From NCBI RefSeq assembly GCF_003182135.1, contig NZ_QGTL01000018.1, positions 62,001 through 126,000 on the forward strand: DNA of 64,000 nt, in the 5' to 3' direction. Position numbers and translations under genes: made by a program. The stretch is from Nocardia neocaledoniensis. Lineage in GTDB: Bacteria > Actinomycetota > Actinomycetes > Mycobacteriales > Mycobacteriaceae. Below, piece after piece: positions 27,760 through 35,374 of the stretch; positions within the stretch are counted from its first letter, which is position 1, and the number at the start of each line of letters is the position of its first letter. Under the pieces are notes generated by a model that ran no database searches, was not told the origin of the DNA, and saw nothing but the letters and a program-made list of their open reading frames with translations.

Positions 27760-29439
27760 TCAGCTCGTCTCGGTGGCGTCCTCGCGCCGCCCCGCCGCCT
27801 GGATACCGCCCTGCGTGCGCAGCGGCACCTCCTTCCAGAACAGCACCAGGATCAGGGCGAGCAGCGCGACGCCGGTCGCGGCCAGGAACACCGTCGACAT
27901 CGCGTCGGCGAAGCCCACCTGGAACGGCTCGGCCAGCTTCGGATCCAGCTGCTGGATGATCGAGCTGTCGCTCAGTACCGCGCCCGCGGCCGAGGTGTCG
28001 TGGGCCAGCAGACCTTTCGCCAGCGCGACGTCGGCCGGGTTGGCGCTCTGCGCGCCGGCGATCACGGCCTGCTGATAGCCGGGATCGCTCGCGGCCTTCT
28101 CCATCTGCTCGGTGATGTTCGGGGTGAGCAGGGAGAACAGGATCGACAGGAAGACCGCGGCGCCGAGGGTGCCGCCGATCTGCCGGAAGAAGGTCGCCGC
28201 CGCGGTGGAGACGCCCATGTCCTTGGGCGGCAACGCGTTCTGCAGGGCCAGCGTCAGCGGCTGCATCAGGTTGCCGAGGCCGAAGCCGGTGATCGCCATG
28301 AACACCATCGCCAGGGCCAGCGGGCTCGTCGCGTCGAGCAGGTGCAGCAGGAACAGCCCGGCGGTCAGCGTCGCGGCGCCGATCACCGGGAACACCCGGT
28401 AGCGGCCGGTTTTCGAGATCAACCGGCCCGAGAGGATGGAACCGAGCATCAGCCCGAGCACCAGGGGCAGCATCTGCAGCCCCGCCTCGGTGGGCCCGGC
28501 GCCCCGCACGACCTGCAGATACTGCGGCAGCAGCAGCATGCCGCCGAACATGGCCGAGCCGACGACGAACGAGATCACCACACCGAGCGCGAACGTGCCG
28601 TTGGCGAAGATGCGCAGCGGGATCAGCGCGGCATCGCCCATGAACCTCTCCACCGCGACGAAACCGGCCAGGCCGAGCGCGCCGACGACGTAGCAGACCA
28701 CCGATCCGGTGCTGCCCCAGCCCCATTCGCGTCCCTGTTCGGCGACGATGAGCAACGGCACCAGCCCGATTGCGAGGATCACCGCGCCGAGGAAGTCGAT
28801 CCGATGGGTGGCGTGCGGCTTGCGCGGCAGCTTCAGCACCCTGGTCACCACCACCAGCGCGAGCAGGCCGAGAGGCACGTTCACCAGGAACACCCAGCGC
28901 CAGCCGGTGACGCCAAGGATGGTGTCCTGGCCGGCGAGCAGACCGCCGAGCACCGGGCCCAGCACGCTCGATATCCCGAACACCGCGAGGAAATAGCCCT
29001 GGTAGCGGGCCCTTTCCCGCGGACTGATGATGTCGCCCGTGATGGCGAGCGCCAGCGACATCAGGCCACCGGCGCCGAGGCCCTGGAAGGCACGGAACGC
29101 CGCCAGCTGATACATCGAGGTGGCCAGCGTGCACAGCAGCGAGCCGATCACGAACAGCCCGATCGCGCTGAGGAAGAACGGCTTGCGGCCGAACATGTCC
29201 GAGAGCTTGCCGTAGAGCGGGGTGCTGATCGTGGCGGTGATCAGGTAGGCCGTGGTCGCCCACGCCTGCAGCGAATAGCCGTGCAGGTCGTCGGCGATGG
29301 TGCGGATGGAGGTCGACACGATCGTCTGATCGAGCGAGGCCAGCAGCATGCCGAGCATCAGCCCGGACAGGACGGTCAGGATCTGGCGGTGGGTGAAGCC
29401 GGCGGGCGAGTCCGTCGCCGGATCGACGGTGGCCGTCAC
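27760..29439 (-). CDS. MFS drug efflux transporter, DHA2 (14-helix) family
   Basis: The 559-residue transporter has fourteen predicted helices and the family motifs: motif A in GKLSDMFGRKPFF between helices 2 and 3, motif C-like GPVLGGLLAGQ in helix 5, and the helix-1 D-x-T motif in LASLDQTIVSTSIR characteristic of EmrB/QacA-type proton antiporters. A ~100-residue extracytoplasmic loop lies between helices 13 and 14. It starts with GTG at 29439, overlapping the stop of the marR-like gene by 4 bp, so the pump is co-translated with its likely repressor. Substrates are unknown. Confidence 0.94.
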   Translation of the reverse strand: MTATVDPATDSPAGFTHRQILTVLSGLMLGMLLASLDQTIVSTSIRTIADDLHGYSLQAWATTAYLITATISTPLYGKLSDMFGRKPFFLSAIGLFVIGSLLCTLATSMYQLAAFRAFQGLGAGGLMSLALAITGDIISPRERARYQGYFLAVFGISSVLGPVLGGLLAGQDTILGVTGWRWVFLVNVPLGLLALVVVTRVLKLPRKPHATHRIDFLGAVILAIGLVPLLIVAEQGREWGWGSTGSVVCYVVGALGLAGFVAVERFMGDAALIPLRIFANGTFALGVVISFVVGSAMFGGMLLLPQYLQVVRGAGPTEAGLQMLPLVLGLMLGSILSGRLISKTGRYRVFPVIGAATLTAGLFLLHLLDATSPLALAMVFMAITGFGLGNLMQPLTLALQNALPPKDMGVSTAAATFFRQIGGTLGAAVFLSILFSLLTPNITEQMEKAASDPGYQQAVIAGAQSANPADVALAKGLLAHDTSAAGAVLSDSSIIQQLDPKLAEPFQVGFADAMSTVFLAATGVALLALILVLFWKEVPLRTQGGIQAAGRREDATETS

Positions 29440-29948
29440 GACTCGTGCTCCCTCGCGCTGGAGATCGGCTCGGGCGAGCGGGACAGGACCGGACGGGCCG
29501 CGTCGTAGTCCGCGACGAAGCGGGACAGCAGTGCGGCGAAGGCCGCCCGGTCCTCGCTCGACCAGTCCTCGGTGACGACGGCGATCGAGTCGCGGCGCCT
29601 GGCCCGGATCCGGTCGGCCGTCTCGTGGCCGGAATCGGTCGCCTCGAGTACCGTGGCGCGGCCGTCGTCCGGGTCGGCGGTGCGGCGCACCAGGCCTCGT
29701 TCCACCAGCTGCGCGACCTGTCTGCTCACCGTCGACGCGTCCGAATGGACCGCGTCGGCGAGCGCGCCCGAGCGCATCGGACCGTCACAGACCAGCCGGA
29801 ACAGCACGACGAACCCCGCCGGGTCGATCCCGGAATGGTCCTTGATCTGGGCCAGTGCCCGATCGCGCAGCCGATGCAGCCGGACGAGCTGGATGGCGAT
29901 CGTGTCGATCGCCGGCTCGTGCTCACTCGATTTCACCTTTACTTGCAT
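29436..29948 (-). CDS. MarR family transcriptional repressor of the MFS pump
   Basis: The 170-residue winged-helix regulator shows the MarR core: SGIDPAGFVVLFRLVCDGPMRSGALADAVHSDASTVSRQVAQLVERGLVRRTADPDDGRA (about 40-100), with the recognition helix at STVSRQVAQL and the wing DPDDGRA. The start at 29948 is the first ATG; a TTG one codon earlier is possible. The start codon lies inside one arm of a perfect 9-bp inverted repeat, indicating autorepression of the marR-MFS operon. Confidence 0.92.
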   Translation of the reverse strand: MQVKVKSSEHEPAIDTIAIQLVRLHRLRDRALAQIKDHSGIDPAGFVVLFRLVCDGPMRSGALADAVHSDASTVSRQVAQLVERGLVRRTADPDDGRATVLEATDSGHETADRIRARRRDSIAVVTEDWSSEDRAAFAALLSRFVADYDAARPVLSRSPEPISSAREHES

Positions 29949-29974
29949 CAATCAAATAGTTGTGCGATGCAAGT
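29941..29974. promoter_or_regulatory. inverted-repeat operator overlapping the MarR start codon
   Basis: ACTTGCATC (29941-29949) and its exact complement GATGCAAGT (29966-29974) flank a 16-bp AT-rich core. One arm contains the ATG of the marR-like gene, so a bound dimer would block transcription start or translation. This is the natural operator for the pump operon. Confidence 0.7.
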
Positions 29975-30016
29975 ATGTAGACAGAACGGCTGCCGTGGCA
30001 ACCGTTGGAACTGCCT

Positions 30017-30838
30017 TTACTCGCCCTTGAACTCGGGCGCGCGCTTCTGGAACACCGCCGTGATGGCCTCGGTGAGGTCCTTCGACGGCAGGAACGCGGC
30101 GTTCCAGGTCGACACGTAGCGCAGGCCGTCGGCCACCGCGGGGGCCGTGCGGTGCTCGAGCACGTCCTTGATGCCCTGCACCACCAGCGGCGGGTTGTCG
30201 GCGATCTCGCGCGCCATCGCGTGCGCGGCGGCCACCACGGCCTCCTGATCGTCGAACACCTCGTTGACCAGGCCCATCCGCTCGGCGCGCGCCGCGTCGA
30301 TGTCCTTGGCGGTGAAGGCCAGCTCGCGCAGGTTGCCCTCGCCGATGATGCCGGGCAGACGCTGCAGCGAACCGATGTCGGCGACGATCGCCACCTTCGC
30401 CTCGCGCAGGCTGAACTTGGCGTCCGCGCTGGCCAGGCGGATGTCGGCGGCCGCGATCAGGTCGAGTCCGCCGCCGATGCACCAGCCCGAGACCGCGGCG
30501 ATCACCGGCTTGGTGCACTCGGCGACCGCGGTCACCGAATCCTGCATGCCGCGAACCACCTTGAGGAACTCGGTGCGCGGCGCCGCCTTCGCGTCGTCGG
30601 CCAGCACCGGCGCGAGCATGCCGCCCATCGCCGCCAGGTCGAGCCCGAACGAGAAGTGCTTGCCCGCGCCGGTGAGGACGACGGCGCGCACCTGCGGGTC
30701 GGCGTCGAGCTCGCGGAAGATCTCCGGCAGCTCGCGCCAGAAATCGGGTCCCATCGCATTGCCCTTGCCCGGCCCGGTCAGCGTGACCTGGGCAACGTGG
30801 TCGGCGATCTCGACGGTGAAGGCCTGCCAATCAGTCAT
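30017..30838 (-). CDS. crotonase-family protein, dienoyl-CoA isomerase-like
   Basis: The 273-residue crotonase-fold protein has the oxyanion-hole segments FSFGLDLAAM and SGWCIGGGLDLIAAADIRL. The acidic pair in FSLREAKVAIVADIGSLQRLP (Glu and Asp eight residues apart) matches the catalytic residues of delta3,5-delta2,4-dienoyl-CoA isomerase (ECH1: EVDVGLAAD-GTLQRLP) better than classical enoyl-CoA hydratase. It probably acts in beta-oxidation of unsaturated fatty acids; M. tuberculosis EchA21 is a likely relative. The ATG at 30838 is divergent from the YbaK gene. Membership in the superfamily is certain, the exact reaction is an inference. Confidence 0.88.
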   Translation of the reverse strand: MTDWQAFTVEIADHVAQVTLTGPGKGNAMGPDFWRELPEIFRELDADPQVRAVVLTGAGKHFSFGLDLAAMGGMLAPVLADDAKAAPRTEFLKVVRGMQDSVTAVAECTKPVIAAVSGWCIGGGLDLIAAADIRLASADAKFSLREAKVAIVADIGSLQRLPGIIGEGNLRELAFTAKDIDAARAERMGLVNEVFDDQEAVVAAAHAMAREIADNPPLVVQGIKDVLEHRTAPAVADGLRYVSTWNAAFLPSKDLTEAITAVFQKRAPEFKGE

Positions 30839-30944
30839 GCGACGAGTCTATTGGCGCGAGGTCAGCTGCGCGCGTGTGCCCTGCCCCGCACCCCGAATTC
30901 CCACTCCCCCGGCATCTTTCCCGCAATCCACCTACTCTGGATTC

Positions 30945-31421
30945 ATGCGCAGGTCGTCTCTTCCGGCGGTCGCATGCCGCGTCGCCGACACGCTCATCGC
31001 CCGCGGGCACCACGGCGTCATCGTTTCCCCCGAGACGCCCGCGTCCACCGCCGCCGATGCCGCCCGCGCGCTCGGCGCCCACCCGACCGCCATCACCACC
31101 TCCCAGGTCTTCCTGCTCGACAACGACCCGGTGCTGCTCCTGGTCGCCGACCACCACGCCGTCGATCTGGTCCGCACCGGCAAACGCCTGGAAGGCACCC
31201 TCCGCCCCGCCCCCGCCGAACTCGTCGAGCGGGTCACCGGCCAGCCGATCGACGGCACCGCCCCCGTCGGCCACCCGACCAACCTGCCCACCTGGGTCGA
31301 CACCGCCCTCTCCGAACACCCGGAGGTCTGGGCGGCAGGCGGCCACCCGAACACGGTGTTCCGCACCAACTTCCGCGAACTCGTCCGCATCACCGCGGGC
31401 CTGCCGATCCAGGTGGATTGA
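30945..31421 (+). CDS. YbaK/EbsC family aminoacyl-tRNA deacylase-like protein
   Basis: The 158-residue protein has the YbaK fold signature: an N-terminal VADTLIARG helix, ASTAADAARALGAHPTAITTSQVFLLDN, VLLLVADHHAVDL, and the C-terminal VGHPTNLPTWVDTALSEHPEVWAAGGHPNTVFRTNFREL, with the Gly-Gly-His-Pro loop that lines the deacylation pocket. Family members remove mischarged amino acids (such as Cys from tRNA-Pro); the substrate here is not determined. There is no Shine-Dalgarno sequence, but TACTCT is 6 nt before the ATG at 30945, suggesting leaderless translation. Confidence 0.88.
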   Translation: MRRSSLPAVACRVADTLIARGHHGVIVSPETPASTAADAARALGAHPTAITTSQVFLLDNDPVLLLVADHHAVDLVRTGKRLEGTLRPAPAELVERVTGQPIDGTAPVGHPTNLPTWVDTALSEHPEVWAAGGHPNTVFRTNFRELVRITAGLPIQVD

Positions 31422-31544
31422 GCGAGCACCGCCGCGCGACCGGGCCGACTGCCCGCGTGCTCGCGATCACAACGACCCGACCTCGAGGAGGGGCGGCGAC
31501 CTCGAGCGCGCCGGCGCTCCAGCAACAGGGCGTAGGTTGGGGCG

Positions 31545-32096
31545 GTGGGTGAAGTGCGACGTACTCCGGCAGAACTGGTGGTTCCCGACGATCTGAGCGG
31601 GATCACGGCCGAGCAATATCGGGCGTCGATGCGCCATTATCCGGCGGGCGTCACCGTCGTGACGATCGGCGGAGCGAGCGGCCCCGTCGGCTTCACCGCC
31701 ACCTCGTTCGCGTCGCTGTCGCTGGAACCGCCGCTGGTCTCGTTCAATATCGCGCACACCTCGTCGAGCATCGACGCCCTGCGCGCCGCCGACTCGGTCG
31801 TCATCCATTTCCTCGGCGAGCACCAGCACGACCTCGCCCACCGCTTCTCCCGCACGGCCGCCGAACGCTTCACCGACCGCGCCCTCTGGACCACCCTCGA
31901 CACCGGCGAGCCCGTCCTGCACGGCACCCCCATCTGGCTGCGCACCACCATCCACCAGCTCATCGACATCGGCGACCACACCCTCGCCGTAGGCCTGGTC
32001 ACCCGAGTCCACGACGAAACCCAACACACCCCCGCCGCCGCCCCCCTCCTCTACTACAACGGCAAATACCACCGCCCCACCGCCCTGGACCTCTGA
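31545..32096 (+). CDS. flavin reductase family protein (FMN-binding split barrel)
   Basis: The 183-residue protein resembles the flavin reductase component of two-component monooxygenases: [40 protein letters not shown] (the flavin-binding T-S-F-S region) and [28 protein letters not shown]. It would supply reduced FMN from NAD(P)H to a partner oxygenase, but none is nearby. The GTG start at 31545 is supported by TAGGTT 6 nt upstream (leaderless). The C-terminal ...[11 protein letters not shown]... is typical of the family. Confidence 0.92.
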   Translation: MGEVRRTPAELVVPDDLSGITAEQYRASMRHYPAGVTVVTIGGASGPVGFTATSFASLSLEPPLVSFNIAHTSSSIDALRAADSVVIHFLGEHQHDLAHRFSRTAAERFTDRALWTTLDTGEPVLHGTPIWLRTTIHQLIDIGDHTLAVGLVTRVHDETQHTPAAAPLLYYNGKYHRPTALDL

Positions 32097-32110
32097 ACGG
32101 ATCACAGCGC

Positions 32111-32472
32111 ATGAGCGAATTCCGCGTCACCGGCGTATTCCCTGTCAGCTTCCGGCGCAATCCGTTCGCAGTGGGATACGGGGACATTCGACATCGGAGA
32201 CCCAGTCGAGCTCCGACGCTCTGGTGGAGTGCTGGCGTGCGGCACACTGGACGCGATGGTGATTCATCGGTCGCCGAGAGGCGAGTTCACGCATTTTCTC
32301 GGACGAGGTCGCGCAGCGAGTTCGCGCCGGTGACGTCATCCAGTCGATGGAGATGACGGACTACCTCATCAGGACGCACGGCGGCGCGGACCTCGTCGAA
32401 TCCGCGCGGGACGCACACCTCGGGCGAACAGTGCCGGGCGAGTTGATTGATCCCGATTCAGCGGCCGACTGA
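32111..32472 (+). pseudogene. frameshifted remnant of a ~120-residue beta-barrel (EF-Tu domain 2-like) protein
   Basis: Three successive reading frames give protein-like segments in the expected order. ATG at 32111 reads MSEFRVTGVFPVSFRRN; after a +1 shift near 32180 the frame reads FDIGDPVELRRSGGVL and VIHRSPRGEFTHFL; after another shift near 32298 it reads SDEVAQRVRAGDVIQ and continues to a TGA at 32470-32472. Joined, they resemble a translation-factor domain-2 barrel (F-x-V-x-x-VF...GD-VEL...V-x-x-GDV). The frames are interrupted, so either the gene is dead or the assembly has two indels. The domain assignment is tentative. Confidence 0.5.
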
Positions 32473-32478
32473 CCTCGC

Positions 32479-33036
32479 CTACTCGCAGGCCACGCCGTCA
32501 TTGTTGCGGTCGAGACCCGCTCGGTACCCGGGCTCGCCGCGCATGATCGGGGCTGCGCCGGCGGCCCGTGCCTCTGTGCAGTTGTCGTAGTAGACGTTGG
32601 AGGCGGACGGTGCGGGTGGTGGGGCCACGAAGGGCTGAGGAGCCGGCACTGTCGTGGTCGTGACGATCACCACGGGCGGCGGTGGCGGTGGCGTCTGAGT
32701 GGTCGTCGGCACGGCCGGGACAAGCGGCGCGGCGATGGTGGTTGTGGGCGTCGCGACTGGGACAGTCGTGGTCGGTGCGAGGGTCGCGGCGCCCGCCGCG
32801 GTCGAGGTCAACGACGTGACCGTCGAAGTTCTTGTGGTGGTCGATGTTTCAGCAGGCCGAGTGGTCGACGTGGCCGTGGCCGTCGGGGACGGCTGCTCCT
32901 CGGCGATACTCCCGAGCACCCCCAGACCGAGCACGCCGGCCACGCCGACCCCCGCGATCAACGGCCAGCGGCGCTTCTTGTCCTGTGGCCTGGGCGGACG
33001 GGCCCACGGATCGGGCGGCTGCATCGGTCGAGTCAC
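32479..33036 (-). CDS. excalibur calcium-binding domain protein, membrane-anchored
   Basis: The 185-residue protein has a Pro-rich cytoplasmic start, one membrane helix (about residues 24-43), a ~90-residue Thr/Pro/Val-rich wall-spanning linker, and a C-terminal excalibur domain (VYYDNCTEARAAGAAPI ... DRNNDGVACE) with the DxNxDG calcium loop and two cysteines. It is a surface protein; excalibur domains occur on wall nucleases and hydrolases, but no enzyme domain is present here. The GTG at 33036 follows AAGGGGA. The linker is normal for cell-wall passage. Confidence 0.88.
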   Translation of the reverse strand: MTRPMQPPDPWARPPRPQDKKRRWPLIAGVGVAGVLGLGVLGSIAEEQPSPTATATSTTRPAETSTTTRTSTVTSLTSTAAGAATLAPTTTVPVATPTTTIAAPLVPAVPTTTQTPPPPPPVVIVTTTTVPAPQPFVAPPPAPSASNVYYDNCTEARAAGAAPIMRGEPGYRAGLDRNNDGVACE

Positions 33037-33181
33037 TGAATCCCCTTGGAGTTCGTACGTTCCTTGGGGCCTTCATCGCGACCTGCGGAGAGGCCGTTAC
33101 CCAATTTGCCGGAGGGTCAAACCTTTTCGATCTTGGTCGGCTCGACGTGGCCCGACAGGCAGCCGGACCACGTCGGACAGA

Positions 33182-34498
33182 TCAGCCGATCAGGCAGGGG
33201 GCGGCGCCGGTGAGGGTGTCGGAGGTGAGGGGGCGGGTTTCGGGGGTGGGGTTCCAGTGGGCGCCCGTGGCGGTGTAGGTCCAGGTGGGGCCGGTGGTGA
33301 CGAGGCGGGTGATCGCTTCGATGAGGCGGTCCACGTCGGCGGCGGTGGTGCCGAGGCCGATGCTGGCGCGCAGGGCCGCGTCGAGGCCGAGGTGGGCGAG
33401 GAGGGGGTGGGCGCAGAAGCGGCCGTCGCGGACGCCGATGGCGTGTTCGGCGGAGAGGTAGGCGGCGACCTGGCCGGGGGCGTGACCGGCGACGGTGAAA
33501 CAGACGATGCCGACGGTGTCGGGGCTGTCGGACCAGATGCGGACCACGTCCACGCCGGGCAGGGCGGACAACCCGGCGCGCAGCCGGTCGGCCAGGAACC
33601 GTTCGTGGGCAACGAGTTCGGCGGGATCGATGGCGGCGAGCGCGTCGCAGGCGGCGGCGATCGCGGCCGCGCCGAGCACGTTCGGCGACCCGGCCTCGTG
33701 CCGCTGCGGCGCCGCGGCCCAGTCGACCCGATCGACGCCGACCTCGCGCACCGCACCGCCACCCGCCAGGTACGGCGCCCCGGCGTCGAGCCAATCCCGG
33801 CGCCCGACCAGCACACCGCTGCCGAACGGCGCGTAGAGCTTGTGCCCGGAGAACGCGAGGTAGTCGATTCCGCTCTCGCGCAGGGAGATCCGGCGATGCG
33901 GGGCCAGCTGCGCCGCGTCGACGAGGATCCGCGCGCCGCACTGGTGGGCGATGGTGGCCAGCCGCTCGAGCGGCAGCACCTCGCCGGTGACATTCGAGGC
34001 GCCGGTCACCGCGAGCAAAGCCGCAGGCCTGCTGCACAATTCGCCGATGACGCGCCGGATCGTCTCCTCGACGGTGTCGGCGGCGCGCACCACCCGGCGC
34101 CCGTGCGCGGTCCACGGCAGGAAGTTCGCGTGGTGTTCGATGTCGAGCACCACGGTCTCTCCCGGCACGCACCCGGCCAGCAGGTTCAGCGAGTCGGTGG
34201 TGTTGCGGGTGAACACGACGACCTGGTCGTCGCAGGCGTCGAGGAACCGCGCGACCGAGCCGCGCGAGGCCTCGTAGCACTCGGTGGAGATCCGCGAGGC
34301 GTAGCCTGCGCCGCGGTGCACGCTGGCGTAGTACGGCAGCAGCTGCGAGATCCGGTCGGTGACCTGCTGCAACGCGGGCGCGCTGGCCGCGTAGTCGAAG
34401 TTGGCGTAGGTGCTCTCGCCGCCTTGGACGAGCGGTACGCGCAGGTCGGCGCCGGAGACGGCGGCCAGGGCACAGGTGGGGTCGATTACTGCGGTCAT
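33182..34498 (-). CDS. aminotransferase class V / cysteine desulfurase-like PLP enzyme
   Basis: The 438-residue PLP enzyme of the class V (NifS/SufS-like) fold has NFDYAASAPALQ, the VFTRNTTDSLNLLA loop, the PLP-contacting VDAAQLAPHRR and the Schiff-base lysine in FSGHKLYAPFGSGVL. A mobile catalytic-cysteine loop of true desulfurases is not obvious, so the reaction could be C-S lyase, desulfurase or another aminotransferase-type chemistry. The leader carries a SAM-IV riboswitch, linking it to sulfur/methionine metabolism. Start ATG at 34498, or GTG one codon earlier. The C-terminus extends ~30 residues past the fold. Confidence 0.88.
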   Translation of the reverse strand: MTAVIDPTCALAAVSGADLRVPLVQGGESTYANFDYAASAPALQQVTDRISQLLPYYASVHRGAGYASRISTECYEASRGSVARFLDACDDQVVVFTRNTTDSLNLLAGCVPGETVVLDIEHHANFLPWTAHGRRVVRAADTVEETIRRVIGELCSRPAALLAVTGASNVTGEVLPLERLATIAHQCGARILVDAAQLAPHRRISLRESGIDYLAFSGHKLYAPFGSGVLVGRRDWLDAGAPYLAGGGAVREVGVDRVDWAAAPQRHEAGSPNVLGAAAIAAACDALAAIDPAELVAHERFLADRLRAGLSALPGVDVVRIWSDSPDTVGIVCFTVAGHAPGQVAAYLSAEHAIGVRDGRFCAHPLLAHLGLDAALRASIGLGTTAADVDRLIEAITRLVTTGPTWTYTATGAHWNPTPETRPLTSDTLTGAAPCLIG

Positions 34499-34539
34499 CA
34501 CGAAATCCCGTCGGCTCAGGGACCCGGTTCATCGAAGAA

Positions 34540-34661
34540 GGCGAGTCCGCGCTTGCCGCGCCCACTGCGGACGGCGGCCTGGTCGTCACCCGGAGCACCC
34601 CACCGCGGAGGAGGGTTGCCGACCAGCTAGCCGGGGCTTGACGCTGGTACTCGTGACCTGT
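34540..34661 (-). ncRNA. SAM-IV riboswitch
   Basis: On the minus strand the leader reads GGTCACGAGTACCAGCGTC, then AAGCCCCGGCTAGCTGG, then the SAM-I-like core CGGCAACCC (34613-34621), GGTGGGGTGCTCCGGGTGA, and the P1 closing strand GACC (34581-34584), followed by the downstream GCGCGGCAAGCGCGG hairpin of the SAM-IV class (34545-34560). I recognise this arrangement from the actinobacterial SAM-IV family, which senses S-adenosylmethionine and turns sulfur-metabolism genes off. The aptamer ends about 45 nt before the aminotransferase start. Confidence 0.85.
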
Positions 34662-34804
34662 GGACGAGAGTGACAGACGATCGCGGGCGCTGTCAACCAC
34701 TCCCGCGGATTGCCGCTCGATTGCCCTACCGCCAATGATCTGCCGTATCCACGATGGAAGACCCAGATGATTGATCCGCTCAACTATTTGTTAGAGTGGC
34801 CGGC

Positions 34805-35239
34805 ATGTCCACGAACCCGAACGCCGTCCGCGGCCTGCCGCGCTACCCGGTGTACGCACTCGGACGGCTCACGAAGGCACTGCACGCCGAGATCGACGTC
34901 CCCTTGCGCGATCACTGGGTGCTCACCTTCATCGCGGAGAACGCGGATCTGACCCAGAAGAAGGTCGGCGACGCGCTCGGCATCGACCGCAGCGAAGTCG
35001 TCCGGTTGGTCGACGCGCTGGAACGCGGCGGCCTGGTCGAACGCACCCGCGACGGCAAGGACCGCCGCAAGTACCGGCTGCGGATCACCGACGCCGGGCG
35101 CAAGCAGTGCAAGCGCACCGACCGCCTGATCGCCGACGCCACCGCGCGGGTGCTCGAGCGGCTCGATGCCGGCGAGCAACGGCAGCTGCACCAGCTCGCC
35201 CTCACCGCGCTGGGCGAGGACCCGGGATCACCCTCGTGA
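34805..35239 (+). CDS. MarR family transcriptional regulator
   Basis: The 144-residue winged-helix regulator has DVPLRDHWVLTFIAENADLTQKKVGDALGIDRSEVVRLVDALERGGLVERTRDGKDRRKYRLRITDAGR, the full MarR DNA-binding unit with the KDRR wing. The ATG at 34805 is preferred over a GTG at 34796 because TAGAGT (34792-34797) sits exactly 7 nt upstream, the leaderless arrangement. It is 135 bp upstream of the Pls-type synthetase gene in the same direction and may control it. Its effector is unknown. Confidence 0.9.
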   Translation: MSTNPNAVRGLPRYPVYALGRLTKALHAEIDVPLRDHWVLTFIAENADLTQKKVGDALGIDRSEVVRLVDALERGGLVERTRDGKDRRKYRLRITDAGRKQCKRTDRLIADATARVLERLDAGEQRQLHQLALTALGEDPGSPS

Positions 35240-35374
35240 TCGGCGCCGACGGCACGCTTCGCGCTGCCGTCCGAGCGCTCACCTCCCGAGTACCGTTGGC
35301 ATCTGGTGACCATCCTGTTTGCCCTCCGGTAACCCGACCGTGAAATGACTGACGACACCGATGGGGGTCAACCG

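Noticed and set aside
33141-33180. CGACGTGG/CCACGTCG hairpin downstream of the aminotransferase as terminator
   Set aside because: The 8-bp stem has a 17-base loop and is not followed by a T-tract, so it is too weak to call.
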